Assembly: GCA_035934015.1 (NCBI GenBank)
Contig: DASYYH010000011.1
Location: 248,001 to 312,000 of the forward strand
DNA length: 64,000 bases
Origin: Candidatus Acidiferrales bacterium
Lineage (GTDB): Bacteria; Acidobacteriota; Terriglobia; Acidiferrales; UBA7541
Direction: 5' to 3'
Shown here: piece by piece, positions 50,022 through 59,943 of the stretch
Position numbering within the stretch: position 1 is the first letter of the stretch
Layout of the letters: every line of letters begins with the position of its first letter
The notes under the pieces: model-generated
The model's database searches: none
What the model was told of the DNA's origin: nothing
The model's input: the letters and a program-made list of their open reading frames with translations, nothing else
Translations under genes and position numbers: made by a program

Positions 50022-50702
50022 CTAGTGCGTGTGCGCCGTGTTGTAAGAACCGCTGAGGAGGAATGTCGCTGTGGCGAGCGATTGCGGAACCCACCAAACA
50101 TGGCGTGTCCAGCCGGAGCTGTGCTCCATGCGGCGCGCGACGTAATCCAGGCCAAAAGGTACGACCTGAATCGCGGCGTAAATCGCATTTGAATTCGCGA
50201 ACGGGCGCATAAGAGGGTCCGTCTCGATGCGCCCCTGCGAAATGGCGCGCCGAGTCGACCAAGCGTCAAAGCCCGCAGCACTGTGTTCGGCCGCTCCCAG
50301 AAAGAGCCATGCGCGTTCGTTGGGAATGACAGTGGGTTCTTGCTTGGGGCGAAACGCCGGAGGAGGCGGAAGATAGTAGTCGTATAGCGCTGCAGTCGCG
50401 GCCGAGTCGGGCTGGGCAGCTGCGGAAGAAGTTGTTAAGGATGCCGGCGATTTGGACAATTGCCTGCCGCCGTCAGGGACGGGCTTGGGACTGGCGTTGG
50501 CAACGGAGGCCGCATGGGCAACGCCCGGTGTCGCAGGCGCCGAATTATTTGAAGCGGTAGTTGAAATGGCTGTGGAAGGGGTTTGGGATGCCCTAGGAGC
50601 AACCGTAGAGCCCGGGAACTGAAAGAGCATCAATGCGACTGCGAGAACCATTACCCAATGCCTCCCAAGGACATTTGACACGCCTGGCGAACAGCTGAGC
50701 AA
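50022..50702 (-). CDS. Hypothetical exported protein, homologue of the island gene at 47.7 kb
   Basis: 226 residues: signal/anchor (MVLAVALMLFQFPGSTVA), a long Ser/Ala/Pro linker, and a C-terminal domain (AAGFDAWSTRRAISQGRIETDPLMRPFA ... GLDYVARRMEHSSGW ... WWVPQSLATATFLLSGSYNTAH) matching the island protein at 47705-48130. The start may be the internal Met of VMVLAVAL. Function unknown. Confidence 0.6.
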   Translation of the reverse strand: MLSCSPGVSNVLGRHWVMVLAVALMLFQFPGSTVAPRASQTPSTAISTTASNNSAPATPGVAHAASVANASPKPVPDGGRQLSKSPASLTTSSAAAQPDSAATAALYDYYLPPPPAFRPKQEPTVIPNERAWLFLGAAEHSAAGFDAWSTRRAISQGRIETDPLMRPFANSNAIYAAIQVVPFGLDYVARRMEHSSGWTRHVWWVPQSLATATFLLSGSYNTAHTH

Positions 50703-50917
50703 TGGTACAGCCAGGGCACAGAGCTAGTACGTGCGGCGCTTTCAGTGACTTACGAAAGTACTAGCGACTCGACAGTCGAAAAATACAGAAGTCTTTTGTT
50801 GAATTGAAGAAATGATTTTCCACTGGCGGGGCGGGCCTGTGTTCGGATTTCTTTGCTTAATCCCTGGCATCCCTTTGGATTAGAATCGGCGCGCCGCAAA
50901 GAGTATCAGGAGGGCCA

Positions 50918-52318
50918 ATGCGCCGCATGACGGCAATACAACTTTCGTTGCTCATTTTTGTGGTTTTTCCGAGCATCAGTTCCGCGCAAACGCCGAGGGA
51001 GGAGTTTGTCCGCGCTGGAAAATTGGTAGACGTGCATTCGGGCCGAATTCTCGACAACATGACCATCCTGATTCAGGGAGACCAGATCGACCGTGTGGCG
51101 AGGGCTGACGAAATTACGATTCCGGAGGGTGCGACGGTCATCGACCTTTCTCATGCTTACGTCTTGCCCGGGCTGATCGACGCTCATGAGCACATCTTCC
51201 TGACCGGCGAAGACAATGGCCGCTACGACGAGCAGCTTCTGAAAGAGTCGTATCAGTACCGCACTATCGAAGCGATCAAAAACGCATGGCGCGACTTGGA
51301 TGCTGGATTCACATCAATGCGCGATTGCGAAACCGAAGGCGCAATGTACAGCGACGTGGACGTCCAAATGGCAATTTTCCGCGGATTGATTCCCGGACCA
51401 CGATTGTGGGTCGCCACGCGCGCGATGTCTGTCACGGGAAGTTACCCTTTGCTGGGATATTCGCCCGAGGTCAATGTGCCGAGCGGAGTTCAGATCGTCG
51501 ACGGACCCGATGAAGCGCGCAAGGCTGTGCGCCAACAGATCAAATATGGTGCGGACTTCATAAAGGTATACGGAACCGGTGGTTATCGATTTACCGCGGA
51601 AGGAAAAATGGTCAGCACTCCCACGTTCACGCCTGAGGAGCTGCAAGCCATTGTGGGCGAGGCGCATCGTTGGGGGCTTAAAGTAGCGTGCCATGCCTAT
51701 AGCGATCCGGGACTGCGCAATTGCGTGGACGCGGGCGTGGATTCGATTGAACATGGGCTCGACTTGAGCGATTACGATATTCAACAGATGAAAGCTAAAG
51801 GAATTTGGCTTGTGCCCACGCTTTATGTCTACGAGCTTATTGCGAAAGAAGACTTGAAACCGTCGGATGGCGCCGCGAGCCGGGCGAGCATACACGAAGC
51901 CAGTTTCAAAAAAGCTCTCGCCGCCGGAATTAAAATCGCATTCGGAACGGACGCGGGACCGTTTCCGCATGGCACACAAGCGAAAGAGTTCGAATCCATG
52001 GTGAAGTACGGAATGACACCGCTGCAAGCCATTCAAGCGGCAACGCTCGGCGCGGCCGAAGTGATGGACCCATACGAACCTTACGGCCTCGCCAACGGAA
52101 AACAAGATGATGAATACTCAAACCCTCGTTTCACAACACACCTTTGGTCGAAAAGTGTCGGGGCGATTGATCCGACCAAATACGCGGACATCATCGCCGT
52201 GGATGACAATCCGCTTGATGACGTCACACAGCTGGAACATGTGAAATTCGTGATGAAGGGCGGAGTAGTCTACAAGAATGATTTTGTGAACCCGCCTGTG
52301 GATAAACTGATCCAGTAG
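50918..52318 (+). CDS. Secreted amidohydrolase-family metal-dependent hydrolase
   Basis: 466 residues with signal peptide (IQLSLLIFVVFPSISSAQ) and AGGAGG five bases upstream. The composite-domain strand (VHSGRILDNMTILIQGDQI) precedes the metal motif LPGLIDAHEHIF (His-x-His); a carboxylated-Lys region follows (GADFIKVYGTGG), then VACHAYSD, DSIEHG and FGTDAG, all typical of the imidazolonepropionase/prolidase-like subfamily. A peptide or cyclic amide substrate in the periplasm is inferred. Confidence 0.9.
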   Translation: MRRMTAIQLSLLIFVVFPSISSAQTPREEFVRAGKLVDVHSGRILDNMTILIQGDQIDRVARADEITIPEGATVIDLSHAYVLPGLIDAHEHIFLTGEDNGRYDEQLLKESYQYRTIEAIKNAWRDLDAGFTSMRDCETEGAMYSDVDVQMAIFRGLIPGPRLWVATRAMSVTGSYPLLGYSPEVNVPSGVQIVDGPDEARKAVRQQIKYGADFIKVYGTGGYRFTAEGKMVSTPTFTPEELQAIVGEAHRWGLKVACHAYSDPGLRNCVDAGVDSIEHGLDLSDYDIQQMKAKGIWLVPTLYVYELIAKEDLKPSDGAASRASIHEASFKKALAAGIKIAFGTDAGPFPHGTQAKEFESMVKYGMTPLQAIQAATLGAAEVMDPYEPYGLANGKQDDEYSNPRFTTHLWSKSVGAIDPTKYADIIAVDDNPLDDVTQLEHVKFVMKGGVVYKNDFVNPPVDKLIQ

Positions 52319-52342
52319 GACAGTGCGCAGGGCAGTTAGGCG

Positions 52343-53659
52343 TCACTCTGGGAGCGCCGCGACCGTCCTGAGTGACTCTTTCGTTGCAACCACAGCGCGT
52401 TGGAGGTCGGCATCGCTGTGAGCTGAGGAAACGAATAGCGCCTCGAATTGCGACGGCGCCAGGAGCATGCCGCGTTCCAGCATGGCGCGGAAAAACGCAG
52501 CATAATGGCGGGTGTTCGATTTTTTCGCGCTGGCGTAATCAGTGACCGGTTGCGAAGCGAAGAATACCGTTGCCAGCGTTCCGGCTGAGTTCACCCGCGC
52601 TGGTACACCAGATTCCTGTACGGTGCGGCGTATCTCATCCATGAATTTTGCCGCGTGAACGTTCAATTTCTCGTAGAACTTTGGCACTTTCAGGAGCTTC
52701 AAGACTTCGATTCCCGCGCGCATGGCCAGCGGATTTCCAGAAAGCGTGCCGGCCTGATATACGGATCCCAATGGCGCGACATGATTCATGATATCTGCGC
52801 GACCGCCATACGCAGCGACGGGCAATCCGCCGCCAATGATTTTGCCCAGCGTGGTGAGGTCAGGCTCTATTTTGTAAAGTGATTGCGCGCCCCCATAACA
52901 CAGACGAAATCCAGTGATCACTTCGTCGAAAATCAGCAGCGCCTCGGCGCGCCGAGTGATGTCGCGCAGCCCCGCTAGAAATCCGGGCTCAGGCATACCG
53001 ACGCCCATATTCGCCGCGATTGGCTCGACAATCACTGCAGCGATCTTGTTCTTATGCGTAACAAACATTTTCTCGACGGCCGCCAGATCGTTATAGGGAA
53101 TGCTCAATGTTAGTGCAGCGAGCGCTTCGGGAACGCCAGCACTCGAAGCGATCCCGAGCGTCGCGAGACCCGAGCCGGCTTCGGAAAGGAAACTGTCCGC
53201 GTGGCCGTGGTAGCAGCCGTCGAATTTCAAAATCAAATCGCGCTTCGTAAAACCGCGGGCAAGACGCACAGCGGACATCGTCGCTTCCGTGCCGGAGCTG
53301 ACGAAGCGAATTTTCTCGATGGAAGGGATCGCGCGTTTCACACGTTCGGCAAGCTCGATTTCCAATTCCGTGGTGACGCCGTAGCTCGTTCCACGCGCGG
53401 CTTGCTCTTGAATCGCAGCGACAATCGCCGGATGCGCGTGGCCCAAAATCAAAGCGCCCCATGAGCCGATAAAGTCTATGTATTCGCGACCATCGACATC
53501 CCAGATGTGTGCTCCTGAAGCGCGTTCCACAATCAGTGGGTCGCCGCCAACGGAGCGAAACGCTCGCACAGGGCTGTTTACGCCGTCGACGAGCGATGCT
53601 TCGGCACGTTGTATGAGTTCATTGGTTTTCGAAATTTTCATGTCGGGGCGAGAGGCCAT
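52343..53659 (-). CDS. hemL: Glutamate-1-semialdehyde 2,1-aminomutase
   Basis: 438 residues of the PLP-dependent aminomutase that makes 5-aminolevulinate. GVNSPVRAFRSVGGDPL, FVSSGTEATMSAVRLARGFT, LIFDEVITGFR and the PLP-lysine region LGKIIGGGLPVAAYGG are present. An earlier in-frame ATG is used here; MKISKTNEL (53641) is the alternative start. Last gene of the leftward haem operon, 24 bases after hemB. Confidence 0.95.
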   Translation of the reverse strand: MASRPDMKISKTNELIQRAEASLVDGVNSPVRAFRSVGGDPLIVERASGAHIWDVDGREYIDFIGSWGALILGHAHPAIVAAIQEQAARGTSYGVTTELEIELAERVKRAIPSIEKIRFVSSGTEATMSAVRLARGFTKRDLILKFDGCYHGHADSFLSEAGSGLATLGIASSAGVPEALAALTLSIPYNDLAAVEKMFVTHKNKIAAVIVEPIAANMGVGMPEPGFLAGLRDITRRAEALLIFDEVITGFRLCYGGAQSLYKIEPDLTTLGKIIGGGLPVAAYGGRADIMNHVAPLGSVYQAGTLSGNPLAMRAGIEVLKLLKVPKFYEKLNVHAAKFMDEIRRTVQESGVPARVNSAGTLATVFFASQPVTDYASAKKSNTRHYAAFFRAMLERGMLLAPSQFEALFVSSAHSDADLQRAVVATKESLRTVAALPE

Positions 53660-53683
53660 CAGTTTCGCTTCGCGGCGCGCCTT

Positions 53684-54661
53684 TCAGCAGGCTTTCAGCC
53701 AGCGCGCCACGTCCTTGGCATGATACGTGAGCACAATCGATGCGCCCGCACGCTGAATGGAAGTGAAGATTTCGAGCACGACACGTTTTTCTTCAATCCA
53801 CCCGTTGCGCGCCGCAGCCTTCACCATGGCATATTCTCCGCTCACGTTATAGGCAGCGACCGGTACGTCAAACGTTTCACGGACGCGATGGACGATGTCA
53901 AGATAAGGTAGCGCGGGCTTAACCATGATGATGTCCGCGCCTTCTTCTAAATCGAGCGCAACTTCCTTCAGCGCCTCGCGCGCATTCGCGGGATCCATCT
54001 GGTAACTGCGCCGGTCGCCCGATTGCGGCGCGGATTGCGCGGCTTCGCGAAATGGCCCGTAAAATCCGGAGCAATACTTCGCGGCATAGGAAAGGATTGC
54101 CACATCGGCAAAACCCGAAGCATCAAGCTTCTGGCGTATCGCTGCGACGCGGCCATCCATCATGTCCGATGGCGCGACGATGTGCGCACCGGCGCGAGCG
54201 TGAGAAAGGGCCATCTCTGCCAGCAAATCCAGCGTGGGATCGTTGAGAATTTCATGATTGCGGATCACGCCGCAATGGCCGTGGCTCGTATATTCGCAGA
54301 GGCACACATCGGTAATGACCACCAAATCCGGACGCGCCTTGCGAATCGCCTCGACGCCGCGCTGCACAACTCCGGAGGCGATATAGGCTTCACTTCCCTT
54401 CTCGTCCTTATGCTCGGGCAAACCGAAAAGAATGACCGCAGGAATGCCAAGGTCGGCGACTTCACGCGCTTCTTCGACGAGCTTATCCACCGATTGCTGT
54501 GCAATTCCGGGCATCGAACTCACCTCGGCCTGCACGCCCGTGCCGGGGCAAACGAACATCGGATAAACAAGACCAGTCGTCGAGGGCCGTGTTTCGCGCA
54601 CAAGGCTGCGAATCGCTTCATTGCGGCGCAGGCGGCGCGGGCGATGCATTGGAAAACTCAT
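53684..54661 (-). CDS. hemB: Porphobilinogen synthase
   Basis: 325 residues; condenses two 5-aminolevulinate. The two Schiff-base lysines lie in [17 protein letters not shown] and [13 protein letters not shown]. The metal loop is [14 protein letters not shown], with the three cysteines of zinc-dependent enzymes. Overlaps hemD by four bases (ATGA). Confidence 0.96.
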   Translation of the reverse strand: MSFPMHRPRRLRRNEAIRSLVRETRPSTTGLVYPMFVCPGTGVQAEVSSMPGIAQQSVDKLVEEAREVADLGIPAVILFGLPEHKDEKGSEAYIASGVVQRGVEAIRKARPDLVVITDVCLCEYTSHGHCGVIRNHEILNDPTLDLLAEMALSHARAGAHIVAPSDMMDGRVAAIRQKLDASGFADVAILSYAAKYCSGFYGPFREAAQSAPQSGDRRSYQMDPANAREALKEVALDLEEGADIIMVKPALPYLDIVHRVRETFDVPVAAYNVSGEYAMVKAAARNGWIEEKRVVLEIFTSIQRAGASIVLTYHAKDVARWLKAC

Positions 54662-55557
54662 GCGTATTTTGCTCCTTGCGAATTTGCGGATCGCGTCGAA
54701 CGCCGGAAATATTCGGCAATTGCATCGATCAGTGCATTCGAATTCGATTCCGTTGCTTCAATGGCGCATGGCAGCCCGCTCACGCGAATCGCCGCTGCCG
54801 TCGTCGGGCCAATGGCCGCGAAGGCCGACTTCGTCCCGAATTGCCGAAGGGCTTCCGAATCGATAGCTTTTGCAAAGTTCTGAAAAGCGGAAGGGCTGGC
54901 AAATATGAAGCAATCCGCACCGTTTTGAAGGATACCATTCATCGCCGGGCCGGCGAGCGACTCAGGCATCGAGGTGCGATAGGCGACGACTGGCGTGACT
55001 TTCGCCCCAGCTTCCTCAAGCACTTCCATCCAGTCCGCGGCGGCGCGCTCTCGCAAGGCCAAATCGCTGCGCGGAACGAGAATTTTCATGCCCGCCAATC
55101 CCTGAACAAATTCCACCGCGGGATTTCTCGCTTCCATGCCGGCGACGCTGCGAACACAGTCTTTGAAATTCGCGGCAAAGGTACGCCCAGTGCCCGCAGG
55201 GGGCACGAAATCCACAGAAAATCCCTCGTTGGCGGCGGCTTCGGCTGTGGCCGGCCCAATTGCTGCAACGCGATGATGGCGCGAACCTGGGGGAGCAGGA
55301 GCTAAATTCAAAGTACGCATGCGGCGGGCAAAAAATCGCACCGCATTCTGGCTGGTGAAAAAAAGCCAATCAAATTGGTTCAACGAACGAATCACCTGAT
55401 CGAGAGGATCCGCATCGCTGACCTCGCGAAATTCGACGCACGGCAATTCGATCACCTGCGCACCGGCCGTGCGCAGCATGATTCTCAGACCTTCGCTCTG
55501 GCCCGCAGCGCGAGTAATCACAATGCGCTTGCCCGCAAGCGGCCCCTTAGCCTCCAC
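54658..55557 (-). CDS. hemD: Uroporphyrinogen-III synthase
   Basis: About 299 residues from GTG 55557 (GGAGG seven bases before), overlapping the hemC 3' end by 11 bases; the longer frame to 55710 is rejected. [15 protein letters not shown], the [15 protein letters not shown] segment, [12 protein letters not shown] and a C-terminal [27 protein letters not shown] repeat of the two-lobed fold support HemD. It closes and isomerises hydroxymethylbilane to uroporphyrinogen III. Confidence 0.9.
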   Translation of the reverse strand: MEAKGPLAGKRIVITRAAGQSEGLRIMLRTAGAQVIELPCVEFREVSDADPLDQVIRSLNQFDWLFFTSQNAVRFFARRMRTLNLAPAPPGSRHHRVAAIGPATAEAAANEGFSVDFVPPAGTGRTFAANFKDCVRSVAGMEARNPAVEFVQGLAGMKILVPRSDLALRERAAADWMEVLEEAGAKVTPVVAYRTSMPESLAGPAMNGILQNGADCFIFASPSAFQNFAKAIDSEALRQFGTKSAFAAIGPTTAAAIRVSGLPCAIEATESNSNALIDAIAEYFRRSTRSANSQGAKYA

Positions 55558-56482
55558 CGGCGATCCTCCCAGCAATACGCAGCAGACGATCAGCTCCCGC
55601 ATCGAGGAGCCGGCGCGCCAGGTCCCGGCCGATATGCTCAGAAGCTTCGGGAGAACCCACTGCCTGACGATGAATGGATTCGGTGCCCTCGACGTTGAGT
55701 ACGCGAGCATCCAATTTCATTTGGCTGTTCTCGATTCGCGCCCAAGCTCCCAGAGGAATCGTGCACCCTCCCTGTAATTCATCCTGCAAGGCGCGCTCGC
55801 AACGAACAGAGCAAACCGTCGGCCAATCTTCGAGCTTCTCCAGAAATGGTTTATACAAATTTTCCTGATCTGCGCAGAATTCAATACCGAGCGCACCCTG
55901 TCCGGGGGCGGGGAGCATGATCTCATGCGCCAGAATTTCCGTGATTCGCGGCGACAAGCCCAAACGCTCGATCCCCGCCTTAGCAACAACGACCGCATCG
56001 TATTCTGCTGCATCAAGCTTGCGCAGTCGCGTATCCACGTTGCCACGAAGCGGAACAATTTCAAGGTCCGGGCGAAAAGCCCTCAACTGTGACGCGCGCC
56101 GGACGCTGCTTGTGCCAACGCGAGCGCCGGGCCGGAGCTTGGCAAGCGTCTCCCCTTTCCGTGAGATCAAGCAGTCCCGGGAGTCTTCGCGTGCGAAACC
56201 AATCGAAATCCGGCATGCGCTACAAAAGTCAGTGGGCACATCCTTCATGCTATGCACCGCTATGTCGATTTGCCCGCTTAGCAAGGCCTCTTCAATTTCC
56301 TTGATGAAAACTCCCTTTGCTCCGATTTCCGAGATTCCGGAGGAAGCGAAGCGGTCGCCAGCAGTCTTGATCACCACAATCTCCGATTCGACATCTGTTT
56401 CTTCCCGCAGTTTGGCGCGGACGTGCTCTGCCTGCCAAAGCGCAAGCTTGCTGCCGCGTGTACCAATTCGCAGCGGTTTCAT
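55547..56482 (-). CDS. hemC: Hydroxymethylbilane synthase
   Basis: 311 residues. IGTRGSKLALWQAEHV, IDIAVHSMKDVP, GTSSVRRASQLRAFRPDL and the dipyrromethane-cofactor cysteine in LQGGCTIPLGAWA are all in place. The start overlaps hemA's stop (ATGA). Confidence 0.97.
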   Translation of the reverse strand: MKPLRIGTRGSKLALWQAEHVRAKLREETDVESEIVVIKTAGDRFASSGISEIGAKGVFIKEIEEALLSGQIDIAVHSMKDVPTDFCSACRISIGFAREDSRDCLISRKGETLAKLRPGARVGTSSVRRASQLRAFRPDLEIVPLRGNVDTRLRKLDAAEYDAVVVAKAGIERLGLSPRITEILAHEIMLPAPGQGALGIEFCADQENLYKPFLEKLEDWPTVCSVRCERALQDELQGGCTIPLGAWARIENSQMKLDARVLNVEGTESIHRQAVGSPEASEHIGRDLARRLLDAGADRLLRIAGRIAGGG

Positions 56483-57819
56483 GATTTCGGCTCGTCGTCA
56501 GAATCGCCAAGACCGAAAACCTCACGCAAAGCGGCGAGGCCTTCGACGCGCCGGTGCAGCTTTCGCGCCTGACGCAGACGTCCGGAAGGAACCTGCACGA
56601 TTCGCTGGATGAGGTCTTCCGTCAGTTTTTCTAGCCGCGCGCGATCGTTTTCCGTCATCTCGCCCGCATTGGCAAAGTGCGACGTGAGCAGAGAACGCCG
56701 TTCCGCTTCAAGGCGTGCGCGCAATGCATCGAGCAAATTGGCAGCCTCAAGGCTCGATTGCCAAGAAAGGAATTTATCCACATGCTCGGCGATAATCGCC
56801 TCGACACGCGGCACCTCGCCTTCCCGGGATTTCTTGTTCTGTTCGACGATTTCGCCGAGATGGTCGATGTTGAAGAGATAGAAGTTGTAGAGGCCCTCGG
56901 CTTCGGGCTCGACATTGCGCGGCACGCCCAAATCGATGACGAACATGGCCCGGCCGGAGCGCGCCGCCATGCCAGCTTCGATCATCGAGCGAGTGAGCAC
57001 GTGCTCCGAGCCAGAAACGGAAGTCACGATGATGTCGGGCTGTTCGAGCTGCCGCTCCAGATTTGCCCATTCGTGCGCATGCCCGCCCATCCGCTGCGCT
57101 AATTCCTGCGCTCGTGAGAAGGTACGGTTGACCATTCGCAGTTCGCCGATTCCCCGCAGCCGCAGATGCTCCACCACTTGCTCGGCCACGGATCCCGCTC
57201 CGACAATCAAAGCCTCGCGGCCCTTCAAATCGCCAAAGATGCGCTCCGCAAGCCTGACCCCCGCAAGCGCCACAGACATGGGACGCGTTCCGATTTCCGT
57301 CTCTGAGCGAACGCGTTTGCCGACTTCCAAAGCGCTCTGGAAAAGGCGATTCAGAACCGGCCCCGTGGAACCATTTTCGAGCGCGCGATTGTAAGCCTCC
57401 CGAACCTGGCCAAGAATTTCGGCTTCGCCCAGCAAGAGCGAATCGAGCCCCGACGCAACGCGAAACAGATGCCTGATTGCCTCGGGTCCGGCGTAACGAT
57501 AGAGGCGTCCGTCGAGATCCACGGTCGAAAGCTTATGAAACTCAGCCAAAAACGAAGCCAACGCGGTCGGCGTGGATTCGATCGATTCAGAGGTCACTCC
57601 ATACAGTTCACTGCGATTGCACGTCGAGACGATCACCGCCTCTTCGATTAAACCCAGACCGCGCAGTTCCGAAGCCGCACGAATCGCCTGCTCCGGTGTG
57701 AAGGCAACTCGCTCGCGAAGCTCGACCGGTGCCGTGCGATGATTGCAGCCAATGAGCGCAATTTCGACCCGTCCACCTGCGCCGACTTCAGCTCTTCCGC
57801 GAATGGAATCAGTGGTCAT
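56479..57819 (-). CDS. hemA: Glutamyl-tRNA reductase
   Basis: 446 residues, first committed step of the C5 pathway from Glu-tRNA. Catalytic Cys in VSTCNRSELYG, plus IGCNHRTAPVELRE, GLDSLLLGEAEILGQVREAY and LIVGAGSVAEQVVEHL for NADPH. Start overlaps the upstream ccsA-like stop by one base (TGATG). Confidence 0.96.
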   Translation of the reverse strand: MTTDSIRGRAEVGAGGRVEIALIGCNHRTAPVELRERVAFTPEQAIRAASELRGLGLIEEAVIVSTCNRSELYGVTSESIESTPTALASFLAEFHKLSTVDLDGRLYRYAGPEAIRHLFRVASGLDSLLLGEAEILGQVREAYNRALENGSTGPVLNRLFQSALEVGKRVRSETEIGTRPMSVALAGVRLAERIFGDLKGREALIVGAGSVAEQVVEHLRLRGIGELRMVNRTFSRAQELAQRMGGHAHEWANLERQLEQPDIIVTSVSGSEHVLTRSMIEAGMAARSGRAMFVIDLGVPRNVEPEAEGLYNFYLFNIDHLGEIVEQNKKSREGEVPRVEAIIAEHVDKFLSWQSSLEAANLLDALRARLEAERRSLLTSHFANAGEMTENDRARLEKLTEDLIQRIVQVPSGRLRQARKLHRRVEGLAALREVFGLGDSDDEPKS

Positions 57820-58634
57820 CAGTAGAAGCGATGAAAACGAGTGAAATAGACATTCACAATCGTGTAGCTGAAGAGCACAAGCACAAAATTACATGCGCAA
57901 AGAAATGCGGCACGCGCTCCACGCCAAGCCGGCGCACGCAAAACCGAAAGGTAAATGGCATAGATGACGACAACTGCAAGCGTCACCAAGACCTTCGGGT
58001 CAGCCACGGCGAATTGGCCGGTGAGATGATGTTCCCAGACAAAACCTAGCGCTGTTCCAACAAGCAATAAAACCAGGCCGATCCAGACGCTGGAGCGGCT
58101 CATGCGTTCGAGAACTTCGAGCGGCGGAAAGCGCCAAAATGCCAGTCCCAGACGTCCGCCACGCAGGACGCGATTCTGAAAAAGGTAAACTAAGCTCAGC
58201 AAGAACGAGATGGCAAACGCGGCGTAGGCCCAAATACCAATGGTGATGTGCAATGCAAAGAGCGCCTCATCGCCGACAGGCGCATGATGAATTGCCGAGG
58301 GTGCCACCGCCACCGCAACCACTAGCCAAAAAATGACGAAGGGCACGACTAGAGATCCCACAGCGCGCTGCCGATGCAAAATTTCCAGACCCAGATACGT
58401 TAGAGCCACCAGCCACGCAAAAAGAGACATCGAACCATACAAATCATCATACGGAACCGCGTGAATTACACGCGAGCGCTCCAAAAGCGCGAAATAGTGG
58501 ACGACAAGCCCCAAAATCAAGAGCAGCGTCGCCAGTCTCCCGATCCAACGGCGGTCGCGAAAGAGTCCACCGGCATAGCACGCGAAGCTGGCGGCATAAA
58601 GAACCAATGCGGTGAAGTCCATGGTGAGTCTCAT
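57819..58634 (-). CDS. CcsA/HemX-type cytochrome c assembly membrane protein
   Basis: 271 residues with eight hydrophobic helices, of the CcsA/HemX group (PF01578). Conserved helices include LHITIGIWAYAAFAISFLLSLVYLF and a periplasmic WEHHLTGQFAVADPKV. HemX-type proteins next to hemA regulate it or handle haem; CcsA proteins ligate haem to cytochrome c. The absence of a nearby ccsB/ResB leans to HemX. First gene of the leftward operon; MDFTALVLY (58622) is another start. Confidence 0.82.
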   Translation of the reverse strand: MRLTMDFTALVLYAASFACYAGGLFRDRRWIGRLATLLLILGLVVHYFALLERSRVIHAVPYDDLYGSMSLFAWLVALTYLGLEILHRQRAVGSLVVPFVIFWLVVAVAVAPSAIHHAPVGDEALFALHITIGIWAYAAFAISFLLSLVYLFQNRVLRGGRLGLAFWRFPPLEVLERMSRSSVWIGLVLLLVGTALGFVWEHHLTGQFAVADPKVLVTLAVVVIYAIYLSVLRAPAWRGARAAFLCACNFVLVLFSYTIVNVYFTRFHRFY

Positions 58635-58857
58635 GGAAGAAGGACAAACCTCGCAATTTGGCTTGGATTCACCGAGTCAAAAACTCCACGATGCGCTGCA
58701 AATAGTCATCTTAGCGCCGATTGCAAGGAGCCACAACAAGCGGCTATCGCGAAAATGGCGTCAACGCAAACCGCGCAAAGCGAAGCTCTCGAGCGGCTCA
58801 GGGTGCGTGCGACGCATACAAATTCTTCTGATAAAATAGAAATAGGGATACTGCTCT
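58635..58857. promoter_or_regulatory. Divergent regulatory region between the two haem operons
   Basis: 223 bases. A possible rightward -10 (TAAAAT in CTGATAAAATAG) lies about 25 bases before hemE; a short GGGA is the only Shine-Dalgarno-like sequence. No clear operator. Confidence 0.4.
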
Positions 58858-59940
58858 ATGAGGTCAGTGCAGTCATCGACGACTACCAAGAAGGATCTTT
58901 TCCTTCAAGCCGCTCGCGGCGGGCGTCCCGAACGCGCGCCGGTATGGATCATGCGGCAGGCGGGGCGCTATTTGCCCGGCTACCAGAAACTTCGCGAACG
59001 ATATTCATTCCTCGAATTGGCCAAGACGCCTGAACTAGCGGCTGAGGTTTCCGTCGAGCCGTATAACGTACTCGATGTCGATGCAATCATCGTTTTTTCG
59101 GACATTCTTGTTGTCGCTGAGGCGATGGGCGTGCATCTCGAAATCAATGATGATGGACCGAAACTTGGAAAGCTTGTTCTCAATAGCGACGGAGTCAAAG
59201 CACTGAAGACATTTGACGCGGAACGTGAAACGAAGTTTGTCGGCGACGCCATTCGCGTCATCCGGCTTAACGCGGGACCAGACGTGCCTGTTCTCGGATT
59301 CGCCGCGGCGCCGTGGACGCTGGCTTGCTACCTCGTCGAGGGGCGCACGCGCGGCGAGCTTTCCGTCATCAAGCGCATGATGTATACGGAACCCGCACTG
59401 CTTCGAGAATTGCTCTGCAAAATCGCGGATGTCACAGCGCGTTATCTCAAAATGCAAATCGATGCAGGAGCCACGGCAGTGCAGATTTTTGATACCTGGG
59501 CCGGCGAACTATCTGCGCACGATTATGAAGAGTTCGGGCTTCGCCCAACTCAAGTGCTCATCGAAAAACTCGATCCCGGAAATACGCCTGTAATTCTTTA
59601 TGCGAAGAATGGGGCGCATTTATTGGGCGCTTTGGCGCGCTCGGGAGCTTCGGTATTGAGCGTGGATTGGCGGACGGACCTGGCTGAAGCGCGCGCGCGC
59701 TGCGGCCCGAACGTCGCTCTGCAAGGCAATGTCGATCCAACAGTGCTTCTGAGCACTGAGCAAAACATCCGGTCTGCAGTGCGAGATGCGTTGAGCAAGA
59801 CAAATGGCACCGGCCACATTTTGAATCTCGGTCATGGTATTTTGCCCGCGACACCTGTTGAGAACGCCAAAGCTTTTGTGGCCGCGGCGCGGGAACACTG
59901 CCAATCGGATGCAAAACGTGCTGCAAGAAATGTGGAATGA
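58858..59940 (+). CDS. hemE: Uroporphyrinogen decarboxylase
   Basis: 360 residues. RAPVWIMRQAGRYLPGYQKLRE is the family signature, with IVFSDILVVAEAMG, GFAAAPWTLACYLVEG and FDTWAGELS further on. It removes four acetate carboxyls to give coproporphyrinogen III. First gene of the rightward operon, four bases before hemN. Confidence 0.97.
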   Translation: MRSVQSSTTTKKDLFLQAARGGRPERAPVWIMRQAGRYLPGYQKLRERYSFLELAKTPELAAEVSVEPYNVLDVDAIIVFSDILVVAEAMGVHLEINDDGPKLGKLVLNSDGVKALKTFDAERETKFVGDAIRVIRLNAGPDVPVLGFAAAPWTLACYLVEGRTRGELSVIKRMMYTEPALLRELLCKIADVTARYLKMQIDAGATAVQIFDTWAGELSAHDYEEFGLRPTQVLIEKLDPGNTPVILYAKNGAHLLGALARSGASVLSVDWRTDLAEARARCGPNVALQGNVDPTVLLSTEQNIRSAVRDALSKTNGTGHILNLGHGILPATPVENAKAFVAAAREHCQSDAKRAARNVE

Positions 59941-59943
59941 AAC

